Assembly (NCBI GenBank): GCA_016342715.1
Contig: JAEINW010000009.1
Coordinates: 1-55,040, forward strand
Origin: Salinivirgaceae bacterium
GTDB taxonomy: Bacteria > Bacteroidota > Bacteroidia > Bacteroidales > SZUA-534
Reading direction: 5' to 3'
Length of the DNA: 55,040 nt
Made by a program: the position numbers and the translations under genes. Position 1 is the stretch's first letter, and every line of letters begins with the position of its first letter. The notes below the pieces were generated by a model that worked only from the letters and a program-made list of their open reading frames with translations, did no database searches and was not told the origin of the DNA. Positions 9,501 through 17,698 of the stretch are shown one piece after another.

Positions 9501-10814
9501 ATGATGAAAAAATATTTAATTATTTCAGGATTTTTATTTCTTTCCATATGTAGTTATTCCCAAATTACAATGAGGGGTATTGTTGAAAAGAAATTTGGCG
9601 ATTATAATGAAGGCGATACAATTGCACTGTATGGATTCAAGCAACCTGAAGGTACTACAATTAGTAAATATCTTGTTTTTAGTTTGGGAGTGACCACTTT
9701 TGTTCCCGAAAAAAAAATTGTTGTACTACCTAATCAAGTTTCTTTTTGGGATAGTGTATGGTTTTATAATAAAGGTGCTGATATTACAAAAAATGGCTGG
9801 CAGGCAGATCGTAGAAAAACACTTTCTGATGATGCTTTTGAATATTTAAATCAAGCCATTTCAAATAACATGATTTATGAGGATGAGTTTTTGTATGATT
9901 ACTTTTACCAATTAATTCTGAAAATTCACCCAACACCGCTTATTAAGAATGAACCAGAGAATCTAAAATTATTGATAATAAAGTCGAAAGATCAGGAATA
10001 TTTTGCTTTCGATAATGGAACCATTGTACTAACAACAGGTTTAATTGCTAACTCAAATTCTGAAGATGAAATAGTAAGAATACTTGCAGAGTGCGTATCT
10101 CATGTAGTTTTTGAACATAACCTAAGCAATTTAAACATGATGCTTCGTACCGAACGAAATGCGGAAATATGGGGAGCTGTTGCTACCATTGCATCATCTG
10201 CTTTAATGGTAAATAGCAACATTCAACATGGAAGCTATTTTTCCTCAGGAGATGCTTTAATCGTTGGCTTAGGGTCGTATTTTATATCACATTCAATTAT
10301 GCAATCGGTGGGTGCCGATTATTCAAGTGAACAAATTATAAATGCACAAAGAACAGCAAATTACTATTTAAAAAATAGTAATTGGTCTTATCTTTCAAAA
10401 GAAGATTATATAAAGCGGGTGTCGGGAATAATTTCATACTCAGCAAAACAAGAATATCACTTAATGAACTATGCTTATGGTCTTGAATTGACTAACAAAT
10501 TATATGATTTGGGAGTTTGTACTGAAGCTGATTTGCTATTAAAAGCACGTTTTCACAGATCATTAGAAAATTCAAAAGAATCAAATGAATTTGCATTAAC
10601 CTTAATTGAAAATGCCTTTGAATTAGGATTATCGAATTTAATTGATTTGCATAAAGAAGCAGGTATGATTTATTTGCGATTGGATGATCCTGTGAAAGCT
10701 AAAGAATCATTTTTAAAATATCAGGAAGGTTTGGTTCAATTGGAAGAAAAAGGTGCTGATGTGGGTGATGAAATTGATAAAATAAATGAGGTGTTCTTCA
10801 AATATGGATTGTAA
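9501..10814 (+). CDS. secreted M48-like protein with degenerate zinc-protease motif
   Basis: 437 residues with a signal peptide (about 1-21, ending SICSYSQ). The middle part reads like the core of an M48 zinc metallopeptidase (DNGTIVLTTGLIANSNSEDEI, then LAECVSHVVFEH). The place of the HExxH motif is E197-C198-V-S-H201, so the first His and the catalytic Glu are gone. The later segment normally holding the third zinc ligand (SREqErEAD type) reads SSEQIINAQR, where that Glu appears replaced by Asn. The C-terminal 130 residues look helical and TPR-like. I infer a catalytically dead M48 relative acting as a scaffold or binding protein in the periplasm or envelope; the alignment is by eye. No operon partner is evident. 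Confidence 0.55.
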   Translation: MMKKYLIISGFLFLSICSYSQITMRGIVEKKFGDYNEGDTIALYGFKQPEGTTISKYLVFSLGVTTFVPEKKIVVLPNQVSFWDSVWFYNKGADITKNGWQADRRKTLSDDAFEYLNQAISNNMIYEDEFLYDYFYQLILKIHPTPLIKNEPENLKLLIIKSKDQEYFAFDNGTIVLTTGLIANSNSEDEIVRILAECVSHVVFEHNLSNLNMMLRTERNAEIWGAVATIASSALMVNSNIQHGSYFSSGDALIVGLGSYFISHSIMQSVGADYSSEQIINAQRTANYYLKNSNWSYLSKEDYIKRVSGIISYSAKQEYHLMNYAYGLELTNKLYDLGVCTEADLLLKARFHRSLENSKESNEFALTLIENAFELGLSNLIDLHKEAGMIYLRLDDPVKAKESFLKYQEGLVQLEEKGADVGDEIDKINEVFFKYGL

Positions 10815-10848
10815 ATAAAAGAGTAAATTCAGAAAAATGAATAAAAAG

Positions 10849-10877
10849 TTGGTTCATTTTTTAAACAAATAACTTTA
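10849..10877 (+). promoter_or_regulatory. candidate promoter for the alcohol dehydrogenase gene
   Basis: TTGG at 10849-10852 and TAACTTTA at 10870-10877 (one mismatch to TAnnTTTG) are separated by 17 nt. The expected start of transcription lies about 55 nt before the ATG at 10939. Confidence 0.4.
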
Positions 10878-10938
10878 TATGTAAACAAGATTTTATATTA
10901 AGTTGTTATTAAGGCTCAAATAAAAAAAACATAGAATA

Positions 10939-12099
10939 ATGAATAATTTTGATTTTTATAATCCGGTAAAAATTGCTTTTGGAAAAGGGAAAATTTCCGA
11001 AATAAATAAGTTGATACCCGCAAATGCAAAAATTTTAATGTTGTATGGCGGAGGAAGTATCAAGAAAAATGGTATCTATAAGCAAGCAGTGAATGCTCTA
11101 GAAAATCATGATTTCATTGAATTTTCGGGTATTGAACCAAACCCTCGTTACGAAACAGCAATGAAAGCTGTTGAACTTGTTAAAAAAGAGAAGATAGATT
11201 TCTTGTTAGCTGTTGGTGGGGGTTCAGTAATTGATGCAACTAAATTTATTGCTGCGGCAGCAAAATATGAAGGTGATGATCCTTGGGATATTTTAGCAAA
11301 TTATGCGAAAGTTACAGATGCATTACCCATTGGAACTATCCTAACGCTACCTGCAACAGGTTCTGAAATGAATGGAAATTCAGTGTTAACCAAAGCTGCA
11401 ACCAAAGAAAAACTGGCTTTTGGAAGCCCATTGGTATTGCCAAAATTTTCAATCCTCGATCCTGAAGTAACTTATTCATTACCAAAACGGCAATTAATAA
11501 ATGGAGTTATTGATGCCTATGTACATGTAATTGAGCAATATTTAACCTATCCGGTAAATTCACCTGTTCAGGATCGTTTTGCTGAAGGTATTCTTCTAAC
11601 TTTAATTGAAGAAGGAAAAAAAGCTTTGCAGAATGAACAAGCCGATTATGAAAACCGTGCAAATATTATGTGGGCTGCAACTATGGCTCTTAATGGTTTA
11701 ATTGGTGTTGGGGTAAAGACCGATTGGGCAACTCATACCATAGGACATGAATTTACTGCATTGCACGGTTTAGATCATGCAATAACATTGGCTATTGTTT
11801 TGCCTGGCTTGCTAACAAAACTTAAAGAAAAACGTTCGGAAAAATTATTGCAATATGCTAGCCGAGTTTGGGGTATATATGAAGGCTCTGACGAAGAAAA
11901 AATACAAAAAGCAATTGAAAAGACGGATGCTTTTTTTAGAGAACTAGGTGCAAAAACTTTACTTTCAGAACATGAGATTGGAAAAGAAACTATTCAAGAA
12001 ATTATTTCACGTTTTGAAAACCGCAAAATGGCAAAACTTGGAATGCAGCAAGATGTTTCTTTAGCTGATGTGCAAGAAATTTTAGAATCGAGAATGTAA
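10939..12099 (+). CDS. yqhD: iron-containing, YqhD-like NAD(P)H-dependent alcohol dehydrogenase
   Basis: Cytoplasmic aldehyde/alcohol oxidoreductase of the group III metal-dependent family, close in motif to YqhD and butanol dehydrogenases, which reduce a broad range of aldehydes with NADPH. The nucleotide-binding GGGSVIDATK is at 93-102. The four metal ligands are visible as D192 and H196 (IDAYVH), H266 (DWATH) and H280 (HGLDHA), with the same spacing as in YqhD. The 386-residue length is normal. The gene has its own promoter candidate and a terminator at 12123-12156, so it is probably monocistronic. The physiological substrate cannot be deduced. Confidence 0.9.
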   Translation: MNNFDFYNPVKIAFGKGKISEINKLIPANAKILMLYGGGSIKKNGIYKQAVNALENHDFIEFSGIEPNPRYETAMKAVELVKKEKIDFLLAVGGGSVIDATKFIAAAAKYEGDDPWDILANYAKVTDALPIGTILTLPATGSEMNGNSVLTKAATKEKLAFGSPLVLPKFSILDPEVTYSLPKRQLINGVIDAYVHVIEQYLTYPVNSPVQDRFAEGILLTLIEEGKKALQNEQADYENRANIMWAATMALNGLIGVGVKTDWATHTIGHEFTALHGLDHAITLAIVLPGLLTKLKEKRSEKLLQYASRVWGIYEGSDEEKIQKAIEKTDAFFRELGAKTLLSEHEIGKETIQEIISRFENRKMAKLGMQQDVSLADVQEILESRM

Positions 12100-12122
12100 T
12101 AATTACAGGCATATAAGTCGAG

Positions 12123-12156
12123 AGCGGTAGCATTAATTTGTTATCGCTTTTTTTTT
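12123..12156 (+). terminator. terminator after the alcohol dehydrogenase gene
   Basis: AGCGGTA (12123-12129) pairs with TATCGCT (12142-12148) at six of seven positions, and a run of T follows to about 12156. It lies 24 nt past the stop codon. Confidence 0.6.
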
Positions 12157-12283
12157 GGAATAGTATTTGATTAATGAGAATAGCTGCTGTCTATCAAAAA
12201 TTAGTTATTCATTTAATTTTTTTGTTATGAAATATCCATGCAATAAATATTACACCGACCGAAAATGTTTAACATGGATATTC

Positions 12284-12299
12284 CCCCGAATTATCGGGG
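12284..12299. repeat. small GC-rich palindrome (REP-like)
   Basis: CCCCGA (12284-12289) and TCGGGG (12294-12299) form a perfect 6-bp stem in otherwise AT-rich DNA, within the 236-bp gap before the next gene. It resembles the other CCCG-rich palindromes at 13112, 17062 and 21980. Confidence 0.4.
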
Positions 12300-12335
12300 C
12301 AGGCTATCTGACCAATAAAATAAAATTATAAACAG

Positions 12336-12914
12336 ATAAAAAAAACCTTCCTCATTTCTTTTGTTTTTATTTGCTTAACTCCAATTTTATTATGTTCTCA
12401 ATCACATCATCAGTTGGATGTTAATATTAATCTCCCTAAGAGATTAAAATATGGAGATAATTATTACATGCCAAATTACCAAGGCTTAAAGATGCTAATG
12501 CTTGATTTGCAATACAATGATCAGGAAGCCTATATTAATCTTTTGCCAGAATTCAGTCGCATTGAAAAATGGCGAAAGGCTGGGTTAATTATTGGAGGAA
12601 CTTCAATTGCCGCAGGTGGAATCATGAATGTTTTTGGTTTAAAAAAAGCAGTTAAAAGATTAGATTCAAATATTGAAGATTTGGCAACGAGTGGCACATT
12701 TCCATTGGAGGGTTTTGGATTAATTTTAGGAGGAGCAATAATTTCAGGTTTGGGTATCTATTTTACTTTTTCAGGATATTTATGGGAAAACGATTTTTAT
12801 CGATTTATTAATAAACACAATAGTTTGGATAGAGATGAAAAAATAATTTGGGAAATTGGATTGACATCTAATTCCTACAATGGAACTGGATTATCTGTTG
12901 GATGTAAGTTTTAG
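12336..12914 (+). CDS. hypothetical exported membrane protein, apparent ATA start
   Basis: The open frame has no ATG before residue 25 or so; its nearest conventional start is TTG at 12414. However the frame stays open upstream to 12324 and encodes a textbook signal peptide beginning at an ATA codon (12336): (M)KKTFLISFVFICLTPILL followed by CSQS. I therefore place the start at 12336, giving 192 residues. Two later hydrophobic segments (AGLIIGGTSIAAGGIMNVF and GFGLILGGAIISGLGIYFTF) suggest membrane insertion. I know no family for it. The ATA could be a rare start codon, a mutated ATG in a decaying gene, or a sequence error. An AAA-rich stretch precedes it, as in many Bacteroidota leaders. Confidence 0.45.
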   Translation: MKKTFLISFVFICLTPILLCSQSHHQLDVNINLPKRLKYGDNYYMPNYQGLKMLMLDLQYNDQEAYINLLPEFSRIEKWRKAGLIIGGTSIAAGGIMNVFGLKKAVKRLDSNIEDLATSGTFPLEGFGLILGGAIISGLGIYFTFSGYLWENDFYRFINKHNSLDRDEKIIWEIGLTSNSYNGTGLSVGCKF

Positions 12915-12925
12915 AAATAGAAAAA

Positions 12926-13072
12926 GAGGGTGTTTAAAAAACTATTTGTCTTTTGAGACATTCTTTTTTACATTTACTACATGCTTTTTGTAATATCTTC
13001 AGTTAGAGCATTTAAATAACTCTTTCAATTTGAAAGTGCGCAGATAAGGTTTTTCACTTTTTTGACAAGCTC
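12926..13072. mobile_element. MITE-like element, copy 2 (inverted relative to copy 1)
   Basis: A 147-bp segment begins GAGGGTGTTTAAAAAA (12926) and ends TTTTTTGACAAGCTC (to 13072); the ends are inverted repeats matching at about 12 of 16 positions. The right 47 bp, reverse complemented, match 1097-1143 at 39 of 47 positions, including a shared AAGTGAAAAAC and CACTTTCAAATTG. It carries no gene. It occupies much of the 413-bp gap 12915-13327; the rest of that gap holds the palindrome at 13112. Confidence 0.55.
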
Positions 13073-13107
13073 TTTTATTAACTTCTGTTGAGCTCCTTGC
13101 AGTCTAT

Positions 13108-13127
13108 TCCCCGCAGCTTGCTGCGAG
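13108..13127. repeat. dispersed palindrome, copy A
   Basis: CGCAGC (13112-13117) and GCTGCG (13120-13125) form a perfect stem around TT. The surrounding CCCGCAGCTTGCTGCGAG is repeated exactly at 17060-17077, so this is a dispersed REP-like element. Confidence 0.6.
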
Positions 13128-13327
13128 CTTATTCGTTTTAGTTGCAAAGTTCTAAATAGTACTTTATAGTGAACATCTTTTTACTTGCCCGTATCCCGTT
13201 GGGGCTTTATGAGTCAAGCAAAGAAAAGGGCAGCTTTGTATTGTTTCCTAAGAACAGCCCAAAAAATACAAGAACAATGGTTGCTATGGTTTGTTGTATT
13301 AAACATAAACCTGTAAAATTTACAATT

Positions 13328-13549
13328 ATGAAAAAAAACATGGGAGGATTTGATAGGATTCTACGAATTATTGTAGCCTTGTTAGTAGTAATAGCCTTTT
13401 ATATGGATATAGTTAGTGGCGTTTTTGGAATTGTTTTATTAGCTGTTGCTGCAATTTTTGTTTTAACAAGTTTTGTGAGTTTTTGCCCTCTTTACAAAAT
13501 TTTTGGAATCAGTTCTTGTCCGGTTAAAAAAGAAAAAAGTCAGGAATAA
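13328..13549 (+). CDS. small YgaP-like (DUF2892) membrane protein
   Basis: 73 residues from the ATG at 13328: KKNMGGFDRILRIIVALLVV at the start, then two transmembrane helices (about 13-31 and 35-53) and SFCPLYKIFGISSCPVKK. This matches the DUF2892 inner-membrane domain, in which an N-terminal N-x-G-x-x-D/E-R motif precedes two helices and a CPLY motif. The frame stays open upstream to 13169, but that part looks like non-coding sequence, so 13328 is chosen. The function is not known; some family members are fused to rhodanese domains. The stop codon lies inside a terminator hairpin. Confidence 0.8.
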   Translation: MKKNMGGFDRILRIIVALLVVIAFYMDIVSGVFGIVLLAVAAIFVLTSFVSFCPLYKIFGISSCPVKKEKSQE

Positions 13550-13606
13550 CAATTTCTGACTTTTCAATTTTATAGAAAGATATTCTAATAAAGAATATCT
13601 TTTTTC
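13535..13606 (+). terminator. two tandem hairpin terminators between convergent genes
   Basis: AAAAGTCAG (13535-13543) and CTGACTTTT (13556-13564) form a perfect 9-bp stem that includes the stop codon of the small membrane protein. A second perfect stem, AAAGATATTC (13576-13585) with GAATATCTTT (13593-13602), is followed by more T on the plus strand and overlaps the stop of the convergent minus-strand gene. Confidence 0.65.
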
Positions 13607-16197
13607 ATATTCACCTTTTTCTGTGTATGGTCATTGTCGTAATCAAATAATAAATCACCAGTTTCTTTATATAAACGAACGTAGTTTAAATTGTACCAAA
13701 TAATTGATTTACCAACCATAACACCCGATAAGATATCTATTTGAGCGTTCCCGCTATTGTACATTGAAAGCTTAAGTTTTGAATTGTTTACCACACGTAC
13801 GGCATCAAAATTTACATCTTTTCCATCATCAGTTCGTATGGTTACAATACCTTGTGAGTTTTTAATAAATTCAATTTTGCCAATGTTTTCGTAAACCGCT
13901 GGCGATTTTTTCTTGAAGGTAGGATTGTATTTATCCAACGCTTGCTGCGCTTGTATTCCGGGTAACGATGTTCCGCTGCTGTTAATTAATTTTAGCACCG
14001 AGAATAAACCAGCAATTCCTGGGTCGTAGTTTTCAGCAATCAATTTTTCGTTTTCTTTCCAAATGGCCTCAATTGGGTCAAAAGCAGTATAGCTTTCGTA
14101 TGATTTTTTTGAAACATCCATTCCTGCTGATGCAATTAGCGAGGCGCTAATAAATGCTTTTCCCACATCATCCACAGTAATTCCGTATTCTGTAAAATCT
14201 TCTGATTCTTCATAGGCACGTGTCCATAGCTTTTTGCCATTTTCGTCGAAATGAGCAACAAACATATTGTTTATGCTATCAAGTTGCTCAATTCCAGCTT
14301 GATTTACCCATTTTAGCGAACCATCTCTGGAGCATTTTGCTAAAAAAACGTCGCCATTGTTTTTTACTTTTAAGGTACGTTCGCCAACCCTAATATCTTT
14401 GTTAAACGATCCAGTAAAATAAAACGAATTGTCTTTTCCTAAAGTTATATTGTAAGCAATGTCATTTCCTTGACTACCTATTTTAAAGGCATATTCAATG
14501 TCGTTATCGGGTGTTATTTTTGCAACAAAAATATCGTTCGAGTTTTCTGCCGATTTTAATTCGTGACCAAAGAAGTTTACTTCACCTTTAAAATAGCCGC
14601 AGAAATATGCGTTCTCATCATCATCAAAAACCATATTCGTTCCATTTCCACCTTGGTATAAACCTTTTTTGTTGGCTATTCTCCAAATTTTGCGCGATCG
14701 GCTAATTAAATTTTCTGAGCTTTTTAATTCAACAACAATAGCATTTGCATCGGCAAATTGTGGCATGGTTTGACCAATGGGTGCATTCACAAAAGTTGGA
14801 TCGCAAACCACGTATTTAGCACCTTTGAAATTAATATAATCACCCACAACTTCTTCGTTAAATTTAACAGCAGTTGCCATATGTCCGGGGTAATTTAAGC
14901 CAATCACATCAAGTCCTAAAAGTTCTTTTGCTAAATATGAAAAAAGTACCGATCTATCTTCGCAATCGGAGTAGGGATAGTGAAATAATTCATCGGGGAA
15001 GAAGAATTTTTCTTGTCCAAATTGTTCCTGATCAGTTTTGTATTCAAAGGCAGTTTGTACAAAGCGCAATAGAAGCATTACAGCTTCAGATTCAGGCAAA
15101 TCTTTAATTAAGGGCAAAAGTCCGTCGGTAAGCGATTCTTTTGTTTGTTGAGTTATAGTTGCATCAAAATAAACTTCAATATCAGATAATGGATAGTCGT
15201 TGTAAAAGTTTATTGCATTTTGGTTGTATTTTACTTCAAAAGCATGTTCTATTCCATCAAATTCGAATTTTACTTCTTTGTTTTTTAGTAATTCTTTGGT
15301 GTTTATCGAATTATATAAATTCAAATCCATTACGATTCGAGCTTCTGGGAAATCTTTTTCATAGGTAAAAATATCGCTCTCATTTCCATTTACCAGATAA
15401 TACCTTAAATTATCGAAAGTGAAAAATGGCATTCCGTAAATATTATTCGACGAAGGTAACAATAGATATAATTTTGAACCTTTAAATGCAACGCGTGCTT
15501 TGTAATTCGATTTGGTTAATAAAAACCATTCTAAAAATGTTTGGGCATTTTCGTCACTTGTTATTTTATCGGCAGCATTTTTTACCAATAAATAATATCC
15601 CCAATCATTCAGGTTCATTTCGGTTTTGAAAGAATTTAACTGATCGATAATAGTCACATAATTGGTTTGACTCATTTTATCCCATTGTGCGCTAATTAAT
15701 TCTTCATTAATAGTCGAAGAAAGATTGGTCACAAAATTATTATCGTAGTTAATGTTCAAATCAGCGCCGTAAAAATTAAATGATGTTGAGGGCAGTGTAA
15801 TATCTTTTGGAGTGCTTTTTGCCATTACAGGTAGCCTAGGCGCTACCGCCATGGATTCTACTTTTTTAGCGACTTCAACATTTAATTGAGTAGGAGCTTT
15901 CTCACCATCAGCTTTAAATACAGGCTCATTATCAGGTTTAGGTTCCGGTTGGCGTTGTTCTGCTTCAAAAAGTTCATAATTGGTCCATTCTTTTTTTAAG
16001 AACTCTTTAAAGTCGTCGTCCATTTTTTTTATGGCTTCATCACGCTCTTTAACAAATTTTTCAAATCCTTTTTTATAATCCTCATTGAACTTGGCTTGTT
16101 CTGCTTGCTGTTGTTTTATCCATTCTTCTTTTGTTTGAGCAAAAGAAAAGCTTAGCACAAAGCAAGATAGCATTAGGGCAATTAATACTTTTTTCAT
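13585..16197 (-). CDS. exported transglutaminase-like protein with propeller-like C-terminal region
   Basis: 870 residues from the ATG at 16197 (an ATG 20 codons upstream is possible but precedes the signal peptide MKKVLIALMLSCFVLSFSFA). Residues 20-75 are highly charged and probably coiled coil. A transglutaminase-like cysteine-protease core is marked by C412 (YSDCEDRS), H439 (GHMATAV) and D466 (VVCDPT), the expected Cys-His-Asp order. After about residue 500 come SBBP-like beta-propeller blades (DIFVAKI, DVFLAK and similar). The paralogue at 33685 shares the coiled N-terminus and the triad but lacks the C-terminal part. Probably a periplasmic or surface peptidase or cross-linking enzyme; substrate unknown. 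Confidence 0.75.
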   Translation of the reverse strand: MKKVLIALMLSCFVLSFSFAQTKEEWIKQQQAEQAKFNEDYKKGFEKFVKERDEAIKKMDDDFKEFLKKEWTNYELFEAEQRQPEPKPDNEPVFKADGEKAPTQLNVEVAKKVESMAVAPRLPVMAKSTPKDITLPSTSFNFYGADLNINYDNNFVTNLSSTINEELISAQWDKMSQTNYVTIIDQLNSFKTEMNLNDWGYYLLVKNAADKITSDENAQTFLEWFLLTKSNYKARVAFKGSKLYLLLPSSNNIYGMPFFTFDNLRYYLVNGNESDIFTYEKDFPEARIVMDLNLYNSINTKELLKNKEVKFEFDGIEHAFEVKYNQNAINFYNDYPLSDIEVYFDATITQQTKESLTDGLLPLIKDLPESEAVMLLLRFVQTAFEYKTDQEQFGQEKFFFPDELFHYPYSDCEDRSVLFSYLAKELLGLDVIGLNYPGHMATAVKFNEEVVGDYINFKGAKYVVCDPTFVNAPIGQTMPQFADANAIVVELKSSENLISRSRKIWRIANKKGLYQGGNGTNMVFDDDENAYFCGYFKGEVNFFGHELKSAENSNDIFVAKITPDNDIEYAFKIGSQGNDIAYNITLGKDNSFYFTGSFNKDIRVGERTLKVKNNGDVFLAKCSRDGSLKWVNQAGIEQLDSINNMFVAHFDENGKKLWTRAYEESEDFTEYGITVDDVGKAFISASLIASAGMDVSKKSYESYTAFDPIEAIWKENEKLIAENYDPGIAGLFSVLKLINSSGTSLPGIQAQQALDKYNPTFKKKSPAVYENIGKIEFIKNSQGIVTIRTDDGKDVNFDAVRVVNNSKLKLSMYNSGNAQIDILSGVMVGKSIIWYNLNYVRLYKETGDLLFDYDNDHTQKKVNMKKDILY

Positions 16198-16398
16198 ATT
16201 ATAGGCTTTTTGTTCGTTTCTATGAGCTAGTTTATATTTTAAATTGGTAATATGCAATTTACTAAAAATAAATACTAGAACTAGATGTGATGAAAATAAA
16301 TTAGGTTGCTTCCTTTTTATATGACGAACTTCTGAGAAACAAAAATGCAGATAATCTAAAAAAAGACTATCTGCATTGTAATATTATTGAAAGATTAT

Positions 16399-16914
16399 TT
16401 ATTCATCTTCAGAAGTATCAAAATCTTCATTTTCTGATATTTCACTTATGGGTTTTAAGTTCTCAGGTATTTCTTGGTCTTTGTCATCACCAAAATATGT
16501 AAAAACATCCAATAATGGAGATTCCTGAACGCTTGGAATTTCAAAATCACTCATGGTATCAGACAAAGCTTTTTCGCAATTTTCATAAGCTTCTTTTACA
16601 TTGTTTGCTTGAACCAACATGTAAGTATTTGAACGTCGTTCAACCCCTTTTTCTTCGTCTAAACTTATAAAGGTAACCTTACATTTAAACCAACGATCGC
16701 CATCATCGTTTGGAATTAACTCAGAATAGTTTGCTATTTTTATGGTGCTAACCGTAAATTCACCACTAATGTAAGCCTCCAATTCTTTGTGAATTCTAGA
16801 CTCAGCATCGGTAAATGATACAGCGTCAATTAAGTAGGGTTCTGAAACCATTTTTTCACTGCCATCGGCAACTATTTTATCGTATTTTACTTTACATTCA
16901 AACCAGATTGTCAT
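16399..16914 (-). CDS. DUF4494 domain-containing protein
   Basis: 171 residues matching the DUF4494 family of Bacteroidota: WFECKVKYDKIVADGSEK, an internal repeat of the same strand pattern (WFKCKVTFISLDEEKG), and SNTYMLVQANNVKEAYE. Two similar halves (about 1-70 and 74-125) suggest an internal duplication. The C-terminus is acidic (SENEDFDTSEDE). No signal peptide, so cytoplasmic. Function unknown. A perfect -7 box lies 22 nt upstream. Confidence 0.85.
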   Translation of the reverse strand: MTIWFECKVKYDKIVADGSEKMVSEPYLIDAVSFTDAESRIHKELEAYISGEFTVSTIKIANYSELIPNDDGDRWFKCKVTFISLDEEKGVERRSNTYMLVQANNVKEAYENCEKALSDTMSDFEIPSVQESPLLDVFTYFGDDKDQEIPENLKPISEISENEDFDTSEDE

Positions 16915-16935
16915 AATTTTAATTTTTTAGATTGA

Positions 16936-16943
16936 CAAAGATA
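16936..16943 (-). promoter_or_regulatory. candidate -7 box for the DUF4494 gene
   Basis: CAAAGATA reads TATCTTTG on the minus strand, a perfect TAnnTTTG, 22 nt before the ATG at 16914. No matching -33 box was found at the usual distance. Confidence 0.4.
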
Positions 16944-17058
16944 ATTTCAAATTAGAAAGCTGAAAGTACTTTGATTAAATTGTGAATAACTTTTTTTGAA
17001 GTTTTGCTTACAAAGTTTACTTTTATAAAAGTTGAATCCTACAATGTGGGTTCATATT

Positions 17059-17077
17059 TCCCGCAGCTTGCTGCGAG
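17059..17077. repeat. dispersed palindrome, copy B
   Basis: CGCAGC (17062-17067) TT GCTGCG (17070-17075) with flanks identical to the copy at 13112 over 18 nt, followed by a run of A. It lies in the gap before the nitroreductase gene. Confidence 0.6.
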
Positions 17078-17146
17078 AAAAAAAAAAGTTCTACTATTTT
17101 GATACCTCGTCTGGCAACAAGGTAGTTCATTTATAAAATTTTTGTG

Positions 17147-17698
17147 ATGGCTGATTTTAACAAAATAATTTACACGCGTCGAAGCGTTCGTAAATTTAAA
17201 GACCAAAAAATTGAGTTGGAAAAGGTGGAGAAGCTTTTAAAAGCAGCTTTATTAGCGCCTTCGGGAAAAAGAATTTATCCTTGCGAGTTTATTGTAGTGG
17301 ATGATAAAGAAATATTAAACAAATTATCGCAGGCAAAAGCCCATGGAGCAAAACTTATTGAGGATGCCCCTTTGGCAATTGTAATTGTTGCAGATACAGC
17401 AACTTATGATGTTTGGGTTGAGGACGCATCTATTGCATCGACATATATTATGCTTGAAGCTGAAAATTTAAATTTGGGTTGCTGCTGGGTGCAAATGCAT
17501 TTGCGAGGAACTGAAGATGGAAAAACAGCAGCTGAAAATATGAAAGCGACCTTGAAACTTGAAAGTAAGCATGATATTCTTTCGGTATTGGCCATTGGCT
17601 ATAAGGATGAGGAAAAATCTGTATATACTGATGATGACTTGAATTATAGAAAGTTACACCGTAATTTTTTAAACAATACCCTTGAATTTGATTATTGA
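17147..17698 (+). CDS. nitroreductase family protein
   Basis: 183 residues. FMN-dependent nitroreductase fold: the phosphate-binding RRSVRKFK near the N-terminus (about 11-18), LLAPSGKRIYPCEF, and LGCCWVQMHLRG at the centre. Single-domain, short members use NAD(P)H to reduce nitro, quinone or flavin substrates; the natural substrate cannot be read here. A GTG one codon upstream (17144) is possible, but ATG at 17147 is preferred. The stop overlaps the start of the exonuclease gene (TTGA), so the two are translationally coupled. Confidence 0.9.
   Translation: MADFNKIIYTRRSVRKFKDQKIELEKVEKLLKAALLAPSGKRIYPCEFIVVDDKEILNKLSQAKAHGAKLIEDAPLAIVIVADTATYDVWVEDASIASTYIMLEAENLNLGCCWVQMHLRGTEDGKTAAENMKATLKLESKHDILSVLAIGYKDEEKSVYTDDDLNYRKLHRNFLNNTLEFDY

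Noticed and set aside
13169-13327. Upstream in-frame extension of the YgaP-like membrane protein
   Set aside because: The extra 53 residues look like translated intergenic DNA, and the family motif begins right after the ATG at 13328.
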